A DNA stretch of 64,000 bases from Leptasterias polaris (taxonomy: Eukaryota; Echinodermata; Asteroidea; Forcipulatida; Asteriidae). Each line of letters begins with the position of its first letter. Position 1 is the stretch's first letter. Below the pieces are notes generated by a model, which was not told the origin of the DNA, searched no databases, and saw only the letters and a program-made list of their open reading frames with translations. Shown here piece after piece: positions 47,301-59,300 of the stretch. A program made the position numbers and the translations under genes. The DNA lies in assembly GCA_037783415.1 (NCBI GenBank), contig JAZGTN010000028.1, positions 1,011,001 through 1,075,000 on the forward strand, given 5' to 3'.

Positions 47301-50300
47301 CCATCTCTCTGTTTCTTTCTTAATAGCTGGAAGTAACGATCGATCAGATCATGTTACTCAACAATAATCAGAAACAGTCAATGGAAGCCAATAAGCGTGG
47401 TAAATTATTTCTTTGTCCGGACTATCATTTTCTTTCCCAATCAGAACGGATTTTGCCTTTAGGGGACTCCGACCTTAAATGCCATTTAAAGTAATTTGTT
47501 ATATAATTTTTTCTTAAATAGCCTCCAGTCATGATTGGAAAATACTTAGTTCCATCAAACACATCTCCATCACATTCAAGAGCGTATCCCCCAAGTGGGC
47601 CTGTTGTAGGTGGGGGCCCGAGGGACACAACCCCCGCAGACAATCTTGATCTAAGATGTCGGTCTAATAATGGAAACGTTGGGTGAAAACAGCCAATCTT
47701 TGACAAAGCACGTCCGGATTACACAATATTCAGGGAAAGCGTAAATATTTTTCTACAACTGTTCGTTTGTTTTACCAAATTGTTTGCCATTTTTGAGCTT
47801 AAATCAACAGTGTGGGTAATTGGCTTCAAGATGAGTTAAGGCATGTTGATTTACGCAGATTTTTTACCGAAACTGCTTTTGCTCGATACTTACAAATACC
47901 CCTATGTATTGTAGGGTTATGAGGCAAATGTCTGTGTGAATGACAAGTGAGTAAAAATACTGTAACTCTGCAGATAATGCGCCTTCTTAACTAATACCTG
48001 GAGGTCGATATGAGTTAGTTTGTCTTGTTAAAAGGTTAATGTTTGGTTCCGAGCAGATACTGCGAGGGAAGATGTACCATTCTCTGACTGTTCTTGAATA
48101 TTTGTAGCATTTTTTTGTTGAACAATGAGAAACTAGTATTAGGTCCCGAGTTCTGGCGTGTGTAGTTGCATGCAGGTGCTGCTTGAGCTTTGGAACTCAA
48201 TATTAGAGGGAGTGATGTAACTTCTTTATAGATGGAGACTATAGCCTTAATCTGGTGATTTGGAAACAAAGATAATCTGTTTCCTCATTATGAAATGAGG
48301 TTGGTCAATTTAAATCGGTGTATTGGGAACACGACAAGGTGACAGAAAGCATTACAGCGGCAGCAATAAAGTACAGACCCGCGCAACCAAAATGAGGCCA
48401 CATAAGGAAAGTTATGTGTGACACCTCGACTTCGCAGCTTTTATCAATCCTTATAAGTGATAAAAAGACAACAATATTGCCGCAAAATGGCGGCCACGGT
48501 TACGGCTATGACTGTTGCTAAGGGTATTGCTGAGAATACATGTATACTTCAACGTATGACGCGGCGATCCATAAGGCATAAGCCATAGCCGTAGCTGCCA
48601 ATCCCGACATGGCCTTAAAATATTTATGTCAATGACACCTTGTAAGTTGTATGATAACTTGATCATATTTAAACAGTGTAACTATATAAAAAGCATAAAC
48701 AAATCTGTAGCTTCTATATAGGCCTATTATAATAAACGAGTTTACAACAATGCGACAATAAATTAAGTTGTTTCCGTCGAATGTAAGTTCGTTTTTATAT
48801 CAATACATATCTGATTATCGCCATGGTGATAAATACAGACTCATCATAAGCGTATACAGACGTCAACTTCCCAAGGTATATCCCGATTAATAGGCACAGA
48901 GATTCCCAACGGCAGATGATCTTCTCTAAGTCGAAACCAGAGGATTGTAAAAATGTCATAATTCGACGATCACATTGTCCGAAATAGTTATCGTGTTTCC
49001 TTCGGGTAAGAAACCAGAGACGCGAGCGATTCATTGCACCGGGTGCCGTGTGTATACGATTATAGGATTCCATAGATCCACGCTCGGTTATTATTACAAA
49101 TAACCTCATCCTTCTTATTCTATCCCTCCATCTGCTTCCGACATCTTGAACAAAGGTTAAACTTTAAGATGACCTTTTGAGTTTCCTAAATGTTGAAATG
49201 GTGAAGGAACTCTTAATTTTACATTTCATGGAATCTTTTATGAGTAAATCAGAGGCGTTACCGTCCTGTGGATGTTTCGTTTTACAAAGAAATGTATAGG
49301 TCAGCATTTTAAATAAATACATTTTAAAAATGGGTTTATTTGCTTCCTTTCCTTTCTATCTTGAAAGGTTAATCTTTAAAAGTTTATGATCTTTGAACTT
49401 TGAAACGAGATGATTTTGTATGATGCTGTTCTATCTAGTCTGTTTTAGTACACAGCCTTTTGTGTCATGGAGCACTTTTGTGCAATTTTCCCTCTGTATT
49501 TACACCCAACATATTTGGATCCAGATCAAGAGTTAAGTTTTTGCAACAGGGATTTTCAAGCTCAAAAACTGCACCCAGATTTAAGTCCGATTGGAGCCAG
49601 GGATTTCAGAGGTCAGTTCGGGTCAAAATGAACACGATTTCAAGTCGAAATAATAAACAAACGGACGGCCGATCCCATTGGGTTTTTTTACTCTGAAAAA
49701 CGGTAACCCAGAAATGATTGTGGAATTGCGAAACAAAACAATTTATTAAAACCTATGATTATTTTGTGTATTAACTGTTATATGATAACAGGACCGCATT
49801 ACTCTTTTAAAAGGTCAAAACTTGAGACATACTAGAGTTTTAAGACAATATAATTTACTGTTGCAAACTGCTTACTGTTGCAAACTGCTTACTGTTGCAA
49901 ACTGCTTACTGTTGCAAACTGCTTACTGTTGCAAACTGCTTACTGTTGCAAACTGCTTACTGTTGCAAACTGCTTACTGTTGCAAACTGCTTACTGTTGC
50001 AAACTGCTTACTGTTGCAAACTGCTTACTGTTGCAAACTGCTTACTGTTGCAAACTGCTTACTGTTGCAAACTGCTTACTGTTGCAAACTGCTTACTGTT
50101 GCAAACTGCTTACTGTTGCAAACTGCTTACCAACGTAAATGGCTTATGGTTATTGCAAATTTTTTAACGGCATTTAGTTTCGACCCATAGCAGAGTCTTT
50201 CTCAAAGTCTAGTAAGCAGTTTGCAACACCCTTTTTTAAAGATTTTAATCGGTCAATTTTTTCTCAAAGGCACTTTCTGTGGATGGGGTATCTGTATCTG

Positions 50301-53300
50301 TGTGTACACACTGCACTGAAAGTTCATCAGTCTCAACCAATGCAATGTAAGAAAATCATCTGCGCGTAATGACCAAAAGGTAGGCCTATATCTGGTTGAG
50401 GCGTGACTCTAACATGGTTGACATTTGCAAAACGTCCGGAGCGTGATCGTCCAAATAAACGCAGTGTGTACTTTGTAGAAAAGGTTGTTCATTTCGGTTT
50501 AATAAAGCATGGATAAATGTACTGCAAATAGATTTAAAAATTAAAACGGTTTTTTTGGAAATCCTGATTACTGCCTGATTTGTTTTTCTGGGGGTTTTTG
50601 TGGGGTGTTGTTGTTTTTTTTTTTTTTTTGGGGGGGGGGTTTTTTGGGGGGGGGGGGGGGGGGGTGAGGGAAAATTGACTTACCAGAGCGAGAATGCCTA
50701 GTTTGGCTAAACCATGGACTGATTCCTGAGCTCGTTCGTATGAATTGTACCTCTCGTTGTAGAAAGTGAGTTGAACCTGGGGTGAGATAAGAGAACATAG
50801 TGTGTCATAAGCTTTCTTGAGTTTACGAAAATTACCTGTGTGAGCTGATCATTTGGTTTACGCTTTATTAACACAAAAATTACAGTTTTATAGTTTTGTT
50901 GGTTGTTCTTTTGAGGGGGGTGAGTATGAAAATAAATTCAATTTAGCACTTTTTGTTGATCAGTACTCGCTGAAGAAAGTGAAACGAGCAATGAACTGAA
51001 TTACAAAATGTTCATGTTAACATCACGAACGCGTCATCCCTTGTACTTCAAGATTTGTAATGGAACCTTTCTAAGGCCGTGTACGAATTGGTGGCTATAG
51101 CCACGGCTACGGCTACGGCTAAATGTCCACGTCATCCTGCGTTGAAATATGTCCTTAGCAACACCCTTAGCAACAGTCGTAGCCGTAGCTGTAGCTGCCA
51201 ATCAATTCAATTCAATTCAATTCAATTCAAAGTTTTATTAGTCATGTTAAAAATTACATGAAATTCCTTTTCCTGGTGTGAAAGTATATATACAAATACA
51301 AACATCCACTTTAGGACACACCACTCAAAATTACAATAAAAAGTGTTTACAATTATTACAGATCAAATACAGAGAGCAGAGGAGACAGTACCACAATAAA
51401 TTAACCCACAACAGACATTAGAGATGCAAAAATACAGGCTACATCCCCTACCTTAAGTTTAAAAAAAAAAATGATTTATGTTAAACATTCCTTTTCCTGG
51501 TGTGAAATGTTTATATAAAAATACAAACATCCACTTTAGGACACACCACTCAATAATTACAATAACAAGTGTTAACAATTATTACAGATCAAATACAGAG
51601 AGGAGACAGTACCACAATAAATTAACCCATAACACTAACAGACCCTAGCAATGCAAAAATACAGGCTACATACGCAAGTCCACCTCCCCTTCCTAAGTTA
51701 AAAACTCTCTCCTGACATGTGATTTTTGTTAAACATTCGAATTGCACTGGGTGAAAAACATAATTTATGGTGGTTTGTCCGCAAATGCGATTGCAAGATT
51801 CTCCCTGCCCTACTAAAAACAATTTGGGAATGTAAGGGGTGGTTTTTATCTGTACAGATCAGGTTAAGTTTTCCTAACAAAGCTTGATCAATAATGCAGT
51901 CCATTTCTTGAACACTAATACCGATAACCCTGCTGGCAGCCTTGATGACTCTACGAAGCTTCTTTAAGTTTTTGTTAGTCAGACTATTGAACCAGACAAT
52001 ACTACAAAAAGTAACAACTGATCGAATAACACTTTGATAAAAAGGAAACATGGTATCACTATCCACCTTAAAATATCTTAACTTTCGTAGAAAATAAAGC
52101 CGTTGGTTAGCTTTGTTATAAATTGTTTGTGTGTTTGTGTTCCAATTTAGGTTACTGTCAATAAAAGTTCCAAGGTACTTTTACTCAGTCACAATCTCAA
52201 CATCAACATTTTGAATACGGTCATAATTAGTTACTCTTTTTCTAAATAATGGTCAGCCATTGCGGGGCAAGATTTACACAGTAGTTTTGGAACTATGACC
52301 TGCAGAGAATCGCAGCCTAAATCACCCGACATCAATCGAGGTGAGTATATTATGTAGAATACATGGAGCCTCAATTTTCTAAAATCAAACAATATGAGAT
52401 GTGTATGATTAAATGTGCCTCCATCATGCACTGCAAATACCAGTGTGTTAAAAATGACTGCATCATGGGTGTTGTCACATATAGATACCAGAAAAGATTT
52501 TAAAATTGGTGTTATTTTAACACCCTAAGATGTTAATTTTGTTTCTGTCTTCGGTATTTATGACAGGACCTATGGTGTCAATTTTAACACACCAGTTTGT
52601 GCAGTGTGTCCATAGGCGAATGTCAAACGTGCCTCAATCCACCAAAATCATCCACTAATCATCCATTTGTTTTTTGTTTTAAATACTCAAGAAGGCCTAG
52701 GGCCGGGTATGGTTCGGGAAGGCCTATAGGGTCCAGTAGGGTTTCCTTCCCTTTGTCAACCTGTTGATCGATATTAACCGAAGACGATGACACGAGCTCT
52801 TAATTAAAAGTAAACACACTGCTGTGTACAAATGTCGATTATCCGTAAACAGTTAATTCGAGACACCTTCGTCATTAACTCACTGAGAACAAACAAAGGT
52901 ACTAATTACACTGGCTGACGATCAACTTATAAAATTGCCTCAGCATCAGTAAAGTCGCTACCGGTGTTTGCTCAATTTAATAACGTTGTCAGGAAAGTTT
53001 GCATTCTGGGAGATGAGATTGTGCATAAACGCAAAGTGCCAATTATATTGTGGACTCTAAACAAACAATTCATTGTATAAATAAAAAATGTGCGGACTTA
53101 TTTTATGCCTCCGGAAACCTTCAAAGTTTTGCTAGAACCTTTGGGTTATTGCTTTTTATCAATAATGGTATCTGTGCATGGACAAATTTCCTCTCACATC
53201 ATCACATACAAATTAAAGGGAGGATGGTAATTACTCCAAAAATAATGGCCATAAAAACTTACTTAGTAAAGAGCACTGACGCTGTTGATAATGTATGACG

Positions 53301-56300
53301 TCATGTTGAGAAACGTTTCCCTTATAAGGAATGTGGTTTAAGAGAGAAGAATAGACCTTATGCATTGACGTCACCAAGCCGCCATCTTAGAGGTAAACTG
53401 ATGATGAAACAATGGAAACGCGCTGATTTGTACGCGCGGCACACAGGACTGACCAATGAACATCTTCCTTTTGACCTCTAGGTGAGGGCGCCCTACACAA
53501 ATGACGTCATATGCATAAGGTCTATTCAAAAACATTTAAATTTGAGAAACGTTTCTGCATGAAAAGTTTCTCAGATTGTGTATTCCAACTATACGGGTTA
53601 TCCTTCCTGTGCGGACATAAACCGCTCCAAATATTAAGCAATATCTCAAAAACGCTACTACATTTTAAAATAAAATGTTTACAGGTAAGTTTCATTGTAT
53701 GTTTTACATTTATGTAGGATTAAAACAATCCAACGATTCCTAAACACAATAATTTTTAAATAAAATTACGATCCGAAACACAATGCGAGTGTACCTTTTG
53801 GGACCGATTCCCTTCTGATTTGTGCACAGTACACTTTTATAGGGGCCCACTTTTCAAGGCCGTCATTCACATTCAACGTCAACCATCTCACTAACTCGCT
53901 GAACCCGAGTCACGCTCTGACAATATTTACAAAGTGCTTCTGCTTCATCGCTTCATTTCCTCACTCGCGTCAGTTTACCAACATATTCATGCATCCCTTA
54001 AAACTGACTCTGCATTCTCAATGAGGAGCAGTCAACATCTTCCCCATCCCTTCAGGATTCTCCGATCTCTCTGACTCTTCAAATCCCAAGCCCCTCTCCG
54101 ATGCGTTTTGTTTCATCCGGTCCCTGCTGTCATTTGAGTTATTTATTCCTCGTTCATTTCCCCCTTTGCCTTTATACATGTTTATCGTCGCATGTGTAAA
54201 TAGGACTGTCTGGTTTTACAGCCATTGTGTGGAACAAAAAAACATAGAATTGAATAGATGTTATAAATAATATTAGTTTTGAGGTTTTTTTCTCCATTCA
54301 CCGATGTGTGTTAAGCACTACTCAGTGACAAAAAATCCCCAGGCATATTTTTCAGGTTAGATTCGAACCCACAACCAACATAGAGTTGAGTAAAATTGTC
54401 GTCTTTGTATTGATCACGAAGCTACGTTAAATTTGTGACATCGTCACTCTTGAATGTATACGTGGGGAGCAAGAAGGATATTGTTGAATATCCACCGCCC
54501 TCGTTAATGTGTAGTACATGCCCTCTTTCTCAACCTCTTCTGAATTGTATATATACATGCCCTCTTTTCTCATGTGTGTCTTGTTCTTGTATAACCGTTC
54601 TCCATGACCGTATCCTCACCCAGTATAACATCGCATAGAGCACGGGTCCCATCGCTACTGTTTGCCCTACCCATATTACAGTGGCAATTAAGTAGGTTAA
54701 TTTGAGTAGAGATGCACTCCCACGCCGACCGTCTATAAACCTACACAACCTTCTCACGTCTAGATGCCTCTCTGAGGAATTCCCCCCCAACATTCACCTC
54801 TCAACCTTGTCATCGCCCTGACCTAATCAAAGGAAGGCCTTTGTTTGCGCAGAGGGGGGACGACGAAGAACAGAGCATGTCAGGCCATACAAATCGCTTT
54901 CCTTTTATTTCCAAGTAGCGCCAATAAGCGTCAAATCTCTGCGGACATCTGCGTGGGGCTCCACTGGAGATATCGCCGTGATTGACACACGTGTTTTCCG
55001 TGCACGACTTAAGAGATGCTATCTCGAATACAATTTATGAATTAACTGGAGCTGGCCGAATTAATTAAAACGTGGCTTGTTAACAACACTTCGGTCGCAT
55101 CCAATTGATTTAGTTATTTTCTGAAGAAGAACTGGGCCATGTCGATATCCAGAAAGATTAGAGTTGGCATGAAAAATCAAAATGGAAAAATCCATAAGAA
55201 TGACGTGTGTTGATTTAACGGAAGGCTCTTAACCGATACCAAAAACTCGTTTTGAACTTTTGAGATGTGAAAAAAAATTGTTTGTCCAAGTGTTACATTG
55301 TTTCCATAGTTTTTTATCAACTTTCAATTTAAATTCGTAACCAAACACTTATCAAGTAGTATAACACCCCATACATATATACGGCCTTGTATTGGTTTAG
55401 AGGATATGTCTTCCAAACTACACTCATAGCAACCATACTATACCTGTAACAACCAAGGTACTACACACATACCAACCAATGTACTACACTCGTATACAGC
55501 AACGGCAGCTTCGTGGTACCTAGACGTCTATCTCAGTGTATCGTATGGGGTTATAAAACAAATAACAAATGTATTGCTTTTACTTGTGCTATGGTTAGAA
55601 CTACGACTACCCAGAGCGTTCTATTTTCGCCTCGGATATAGAACGCGGCAAGGATCACCTCGGGAGTCATAGTTTTAACATATTATGAATCAAAGCAGTC
55701 AAGATTTGTATATTGTTTTCGATAAATAAATGCGCTATAATCAGGATACGTCGAAATATATGAAAGGGTAGGACAAACAAAAAAGAAACAGTGCCTTACC
55801 TCCAGTGGAAAAGCTCTTCCATTAACTGCGTGTTCCGAACCATGACTGTCATCGTCCCCAAATTTTACCTCGATCTCCTGTAGGAGATACCTGTAGTTAA
55901 GAGGACCTCCGTATATGATGACGTTCCCGCTTGATTTATTTAATGTGAACACTACACGCCTCCCCGTGTTTTCAACCACGCCAGAGACCTATAAAATAAA
56001 TAAGAGAAGAAATAAGTTTTTGACAACTGTTTTTGTTTTGTTACTGTACTTTGAATCCAAATTGTTACTCTATTAAAATGGAGTTTGTACCATACAGGAA
56101 TGTCTTGGGTATAACTTGTATCTCACGGGACCTGTATGTATGTCACCCAATGGGTTTGTACAGCGGACTGAATCATGCTTCCCAAAAACATGTTTTTGCA
56201 TTATGCAGAGAAGAAACAACGGAACAAATAATGCACCATTACTTGCATCGACACATCGCGGTAGTTGTGAACATTTCTTGGGAGTGCATTTATAAATGCC

Positions 56301-59300
56301 TCCAGCTTTCAAGAAAAGAAATCTGCGTCGTTCGAGATGTATTCGGAATGCAGCGTTGTTAACGTTTATAGACAACAAAGAACACATTATAGTACAATTT
56401 AGTTAAAATTTGAGGCATCCTTGGTATCGTACCATACATATAATATACAGAACAGTTGTACCTTAAGAATTAAAACCGTTACAATTTTGCATTGTCGTCT
56501 CTCTAAATTGCAAAAATTTGATTGTTTAGTTGTTTTGGCGACACTCTTTATATAACAACAATTTCTTTTTGTGAAAACTTTGTTTTGAGTTGCCACCAAT
56601 GCTGTTTTGTGACATTCAGGGAAATATCTGAAATCAATGTCTCGTTTTAAAATATATAAACATTTAGCAAAGTTGTAATATCTTGCTGACTCTTACATTA
56701 ACAAAACACCAGAGGCGGGCACGAGGAAGTGCGACGTCAACGAATCCCGCCGCCCGCTTCTTCCTTTTCAATTGTATAAAGTGCACTCAGCAATTTGACG
56801 CCTGAATCTCCTTTTCGCACTTGGCAAAATTAATCCTTCATTGTGAGTTATGCCTCTGAAATCTCGAGCAATCTTTGAATAGATTTTTTTTAATAGTGTA
56901 GTTATCACGTCTGATGTGCATGACTGGATCTTTAGAAATGATTTTTTGAAATCATATATTTCAAAATGATTTTTAGAAATGATTTTTTGAAATCATATAT
57001 TTCATGGAATAACGTCAGAGATTAATTTTGCGTATGAACAGTACTTTTTGCGTATTTTGTTTTTTAAATGCTTATGAATACATTAATTTCAGTATAAATA
57101 AACCATAATGGAAACTGACCAGGTACATTTAAAGTTATTTTTGATTAAACAAAGACAATTTGACTAGAGCGGGATTTGAACCTGTGACTTCCTGATTAAC
57201 GTGCCATCAGGACAGTACCAACTGGGCCATCTAGCCCTAATGTTGGCGGCCTTGTCAAACATTTGTTTAATTTCACTAACTTATCAGTACATTCATTGTG
57301 TGATCTTGTTGAATTGCGTTCTAAGTCGATGAATAAATTGTACTTTTAAGGATATATGCGCTGCCAGTACTAACTGCAAATAGACTGTGCCATCTTAATG
57401 GGCTCGGAACTATCGAGGATATCAACTCTTTAAGGTGTCGTTTTTACAAAACATTGCATATAGTTTTGGTGTTACCTGGTGGATGTGGTGGTTTATTGTT
57501 TCTCATACGGATACACCAAAGACTCTAGAGTGAGCTCATCAATTGATAGCGATAAGCAAAGATTAGAGCGCCAAATACTGGAGCGTTATCTATTGTTGGA
57601 ACGTGAAAAACACGTCAGCGCCATTTTAGCAAGCAAATGTTGTGTTATAATATAATTGGTAGCAATGGTCATTGACTGTACTGATCTATTGTTGCATTAA
57701 AAGAGTTGTTTGCTGAAATGGCGTCCAATATTCACATTTCAGTCTTTGTTCGGCGTTCTGGTAATCTTTGTTGATGAGTCTGAAAAGGTGACAGTTGATT
57801 GCTTTCAATGTTTGACTATTGACCAAATTCACCTGACGTCATCTTCACAACAATCTTGGTTGGGCCATTTTGAGAGTCAATGTCCCTGTGTGCTGTACAG
57901 TGTAGTGCGAATTTTAGGTGAGGAGTCGTTTACGCGCTTACCTGTTCACTCCTATTATGGTGAGTGTGGCACAGTCGCCGTGTGTGACGTGCACCAGGGT
58001 CAATTGCGTGGTACCAACTATGGGCTGTTTTGTTAGGGGACCACCTCCCCTCGACCCATGAGGAGCTTATAAAATCGGTAATACCCATAAGAATTACTTT
58101 CAAAAAGCACAAACACATTTTCTCAAATATTAGGGGGGGGGGGGGTTTTGGGGGGACCTCAAAAACGAACGATATCCTCGATGAATAATTTATTTATCGG
58201 GGGTTGGTTGTTTTGAGCTGTTTGTTTTTAGATTTTTCGTGTACATGATCTATAAGTCACTGTTTATTAAAAGTTTGTGTATGCAGTAAGTAGCAGTTTA
58301 AGCGTCTTTTTAGCACCGGCGATGAAACCAAAGTGCAGTCCACCCAAGACCGTCTGCATCAGCTTTCTTGAGCCTCGCAATACTCGTTATAAGTCAATCA
58401 AATATACGGGACCTACCCTCCACATTTCCTGAGGTCTGGCCACAAAAAAGACTATTTAAGTACGAAGTAAAATATGTATCCAGCGGGGGAAAGAGAACTG
58501 TACCACGGTTATAAATGCAGTTTAGTTCACTTCAAAGCAACCGACATGACACGCCAGTGGCCTTTTCATTTTTTCCTGCGATCATTAAATGAGTGCGCAT
58601 TTTAACAATCTGTCAGAGAGCAAACATGAATGTCATGGCGTGCTTGAAACATCTCATTGAAATGTCTTGGAATGTTTGGAAGTGCTTTTTTCGGGAGAGG
58701 GACTAGTGGTTGGTTTGGGAATCTTGACAGGAGTGTATTGCGTCTGAGGTGTGTCTTTTCTGAGCAGAAGGCATCAGTTAGTTGATTCGATTCTGGTTGA
58801 TGATGCTTTTACACTAGAACTTATTATCAAATTAGGTAAAGTTGTCAATTGTATGATGTGCACGTTTTCGATATCGTCTACTTTCTGTCAATCAATCTGG
58901 TATTATGGACCTTCTATTTTTTAATTTCACTAATTTTTCCATAGTAAACCCCTTTTTTAGTGATGTAGGGTATTTGATCACAATAAACGCCAAGCGCTGT
59001 TTCATACTCGCTCAGTTAAGTTTTGTTCAATTTAATTGCACTTGATGTGTTTTTTTTTTTTGCCCTGCACCGATTTGGCCCAAACAAAATCGCACACTTC
59101 TGTATCCCGAATGTAGATGATGTCGTTTGAGTAACACACATGACCTTATGCACATGACGTCATTTGAGTAGGGCGCCCTCGGCTAGAGGTCAAAAGAAGA
59201 TAGCTCATTCAGTGATGAGCGCCGCGCGTGCATGTGCCTTGTCCATTGTTTCATCATCGTTTTGCCTTTAATATGGCGGCATGGTGACATCAATGCATAA

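Larger units (their letters stand above)
36463..50683 (-). other. Largest CA10-like intron (14.2 kb)
   Basis: Bounded by the acceptor at 36463-36464 and the donor at 50682-50683. It carries the SINEs, MITEs and tandem repeats listed separately. Between them (for example 36500-38300, 40000-41800, 44900-47200) I see only AT-rich sequence without supportable genes. Confidence 0.85.

Noticed and set aside
49822..50190. Repetitive protein (LLQTAYCCKLLTVANC repeats)
   Set aside because: It is open in all three + frames only because the 17-bp unit contains no stop; there is no start context or splice support.
57165..57240. Functional tRNA gene
   Set aside because: A and B boxes are present but the acceptor stem does not pair; more likely a SINE head or pseudogene.
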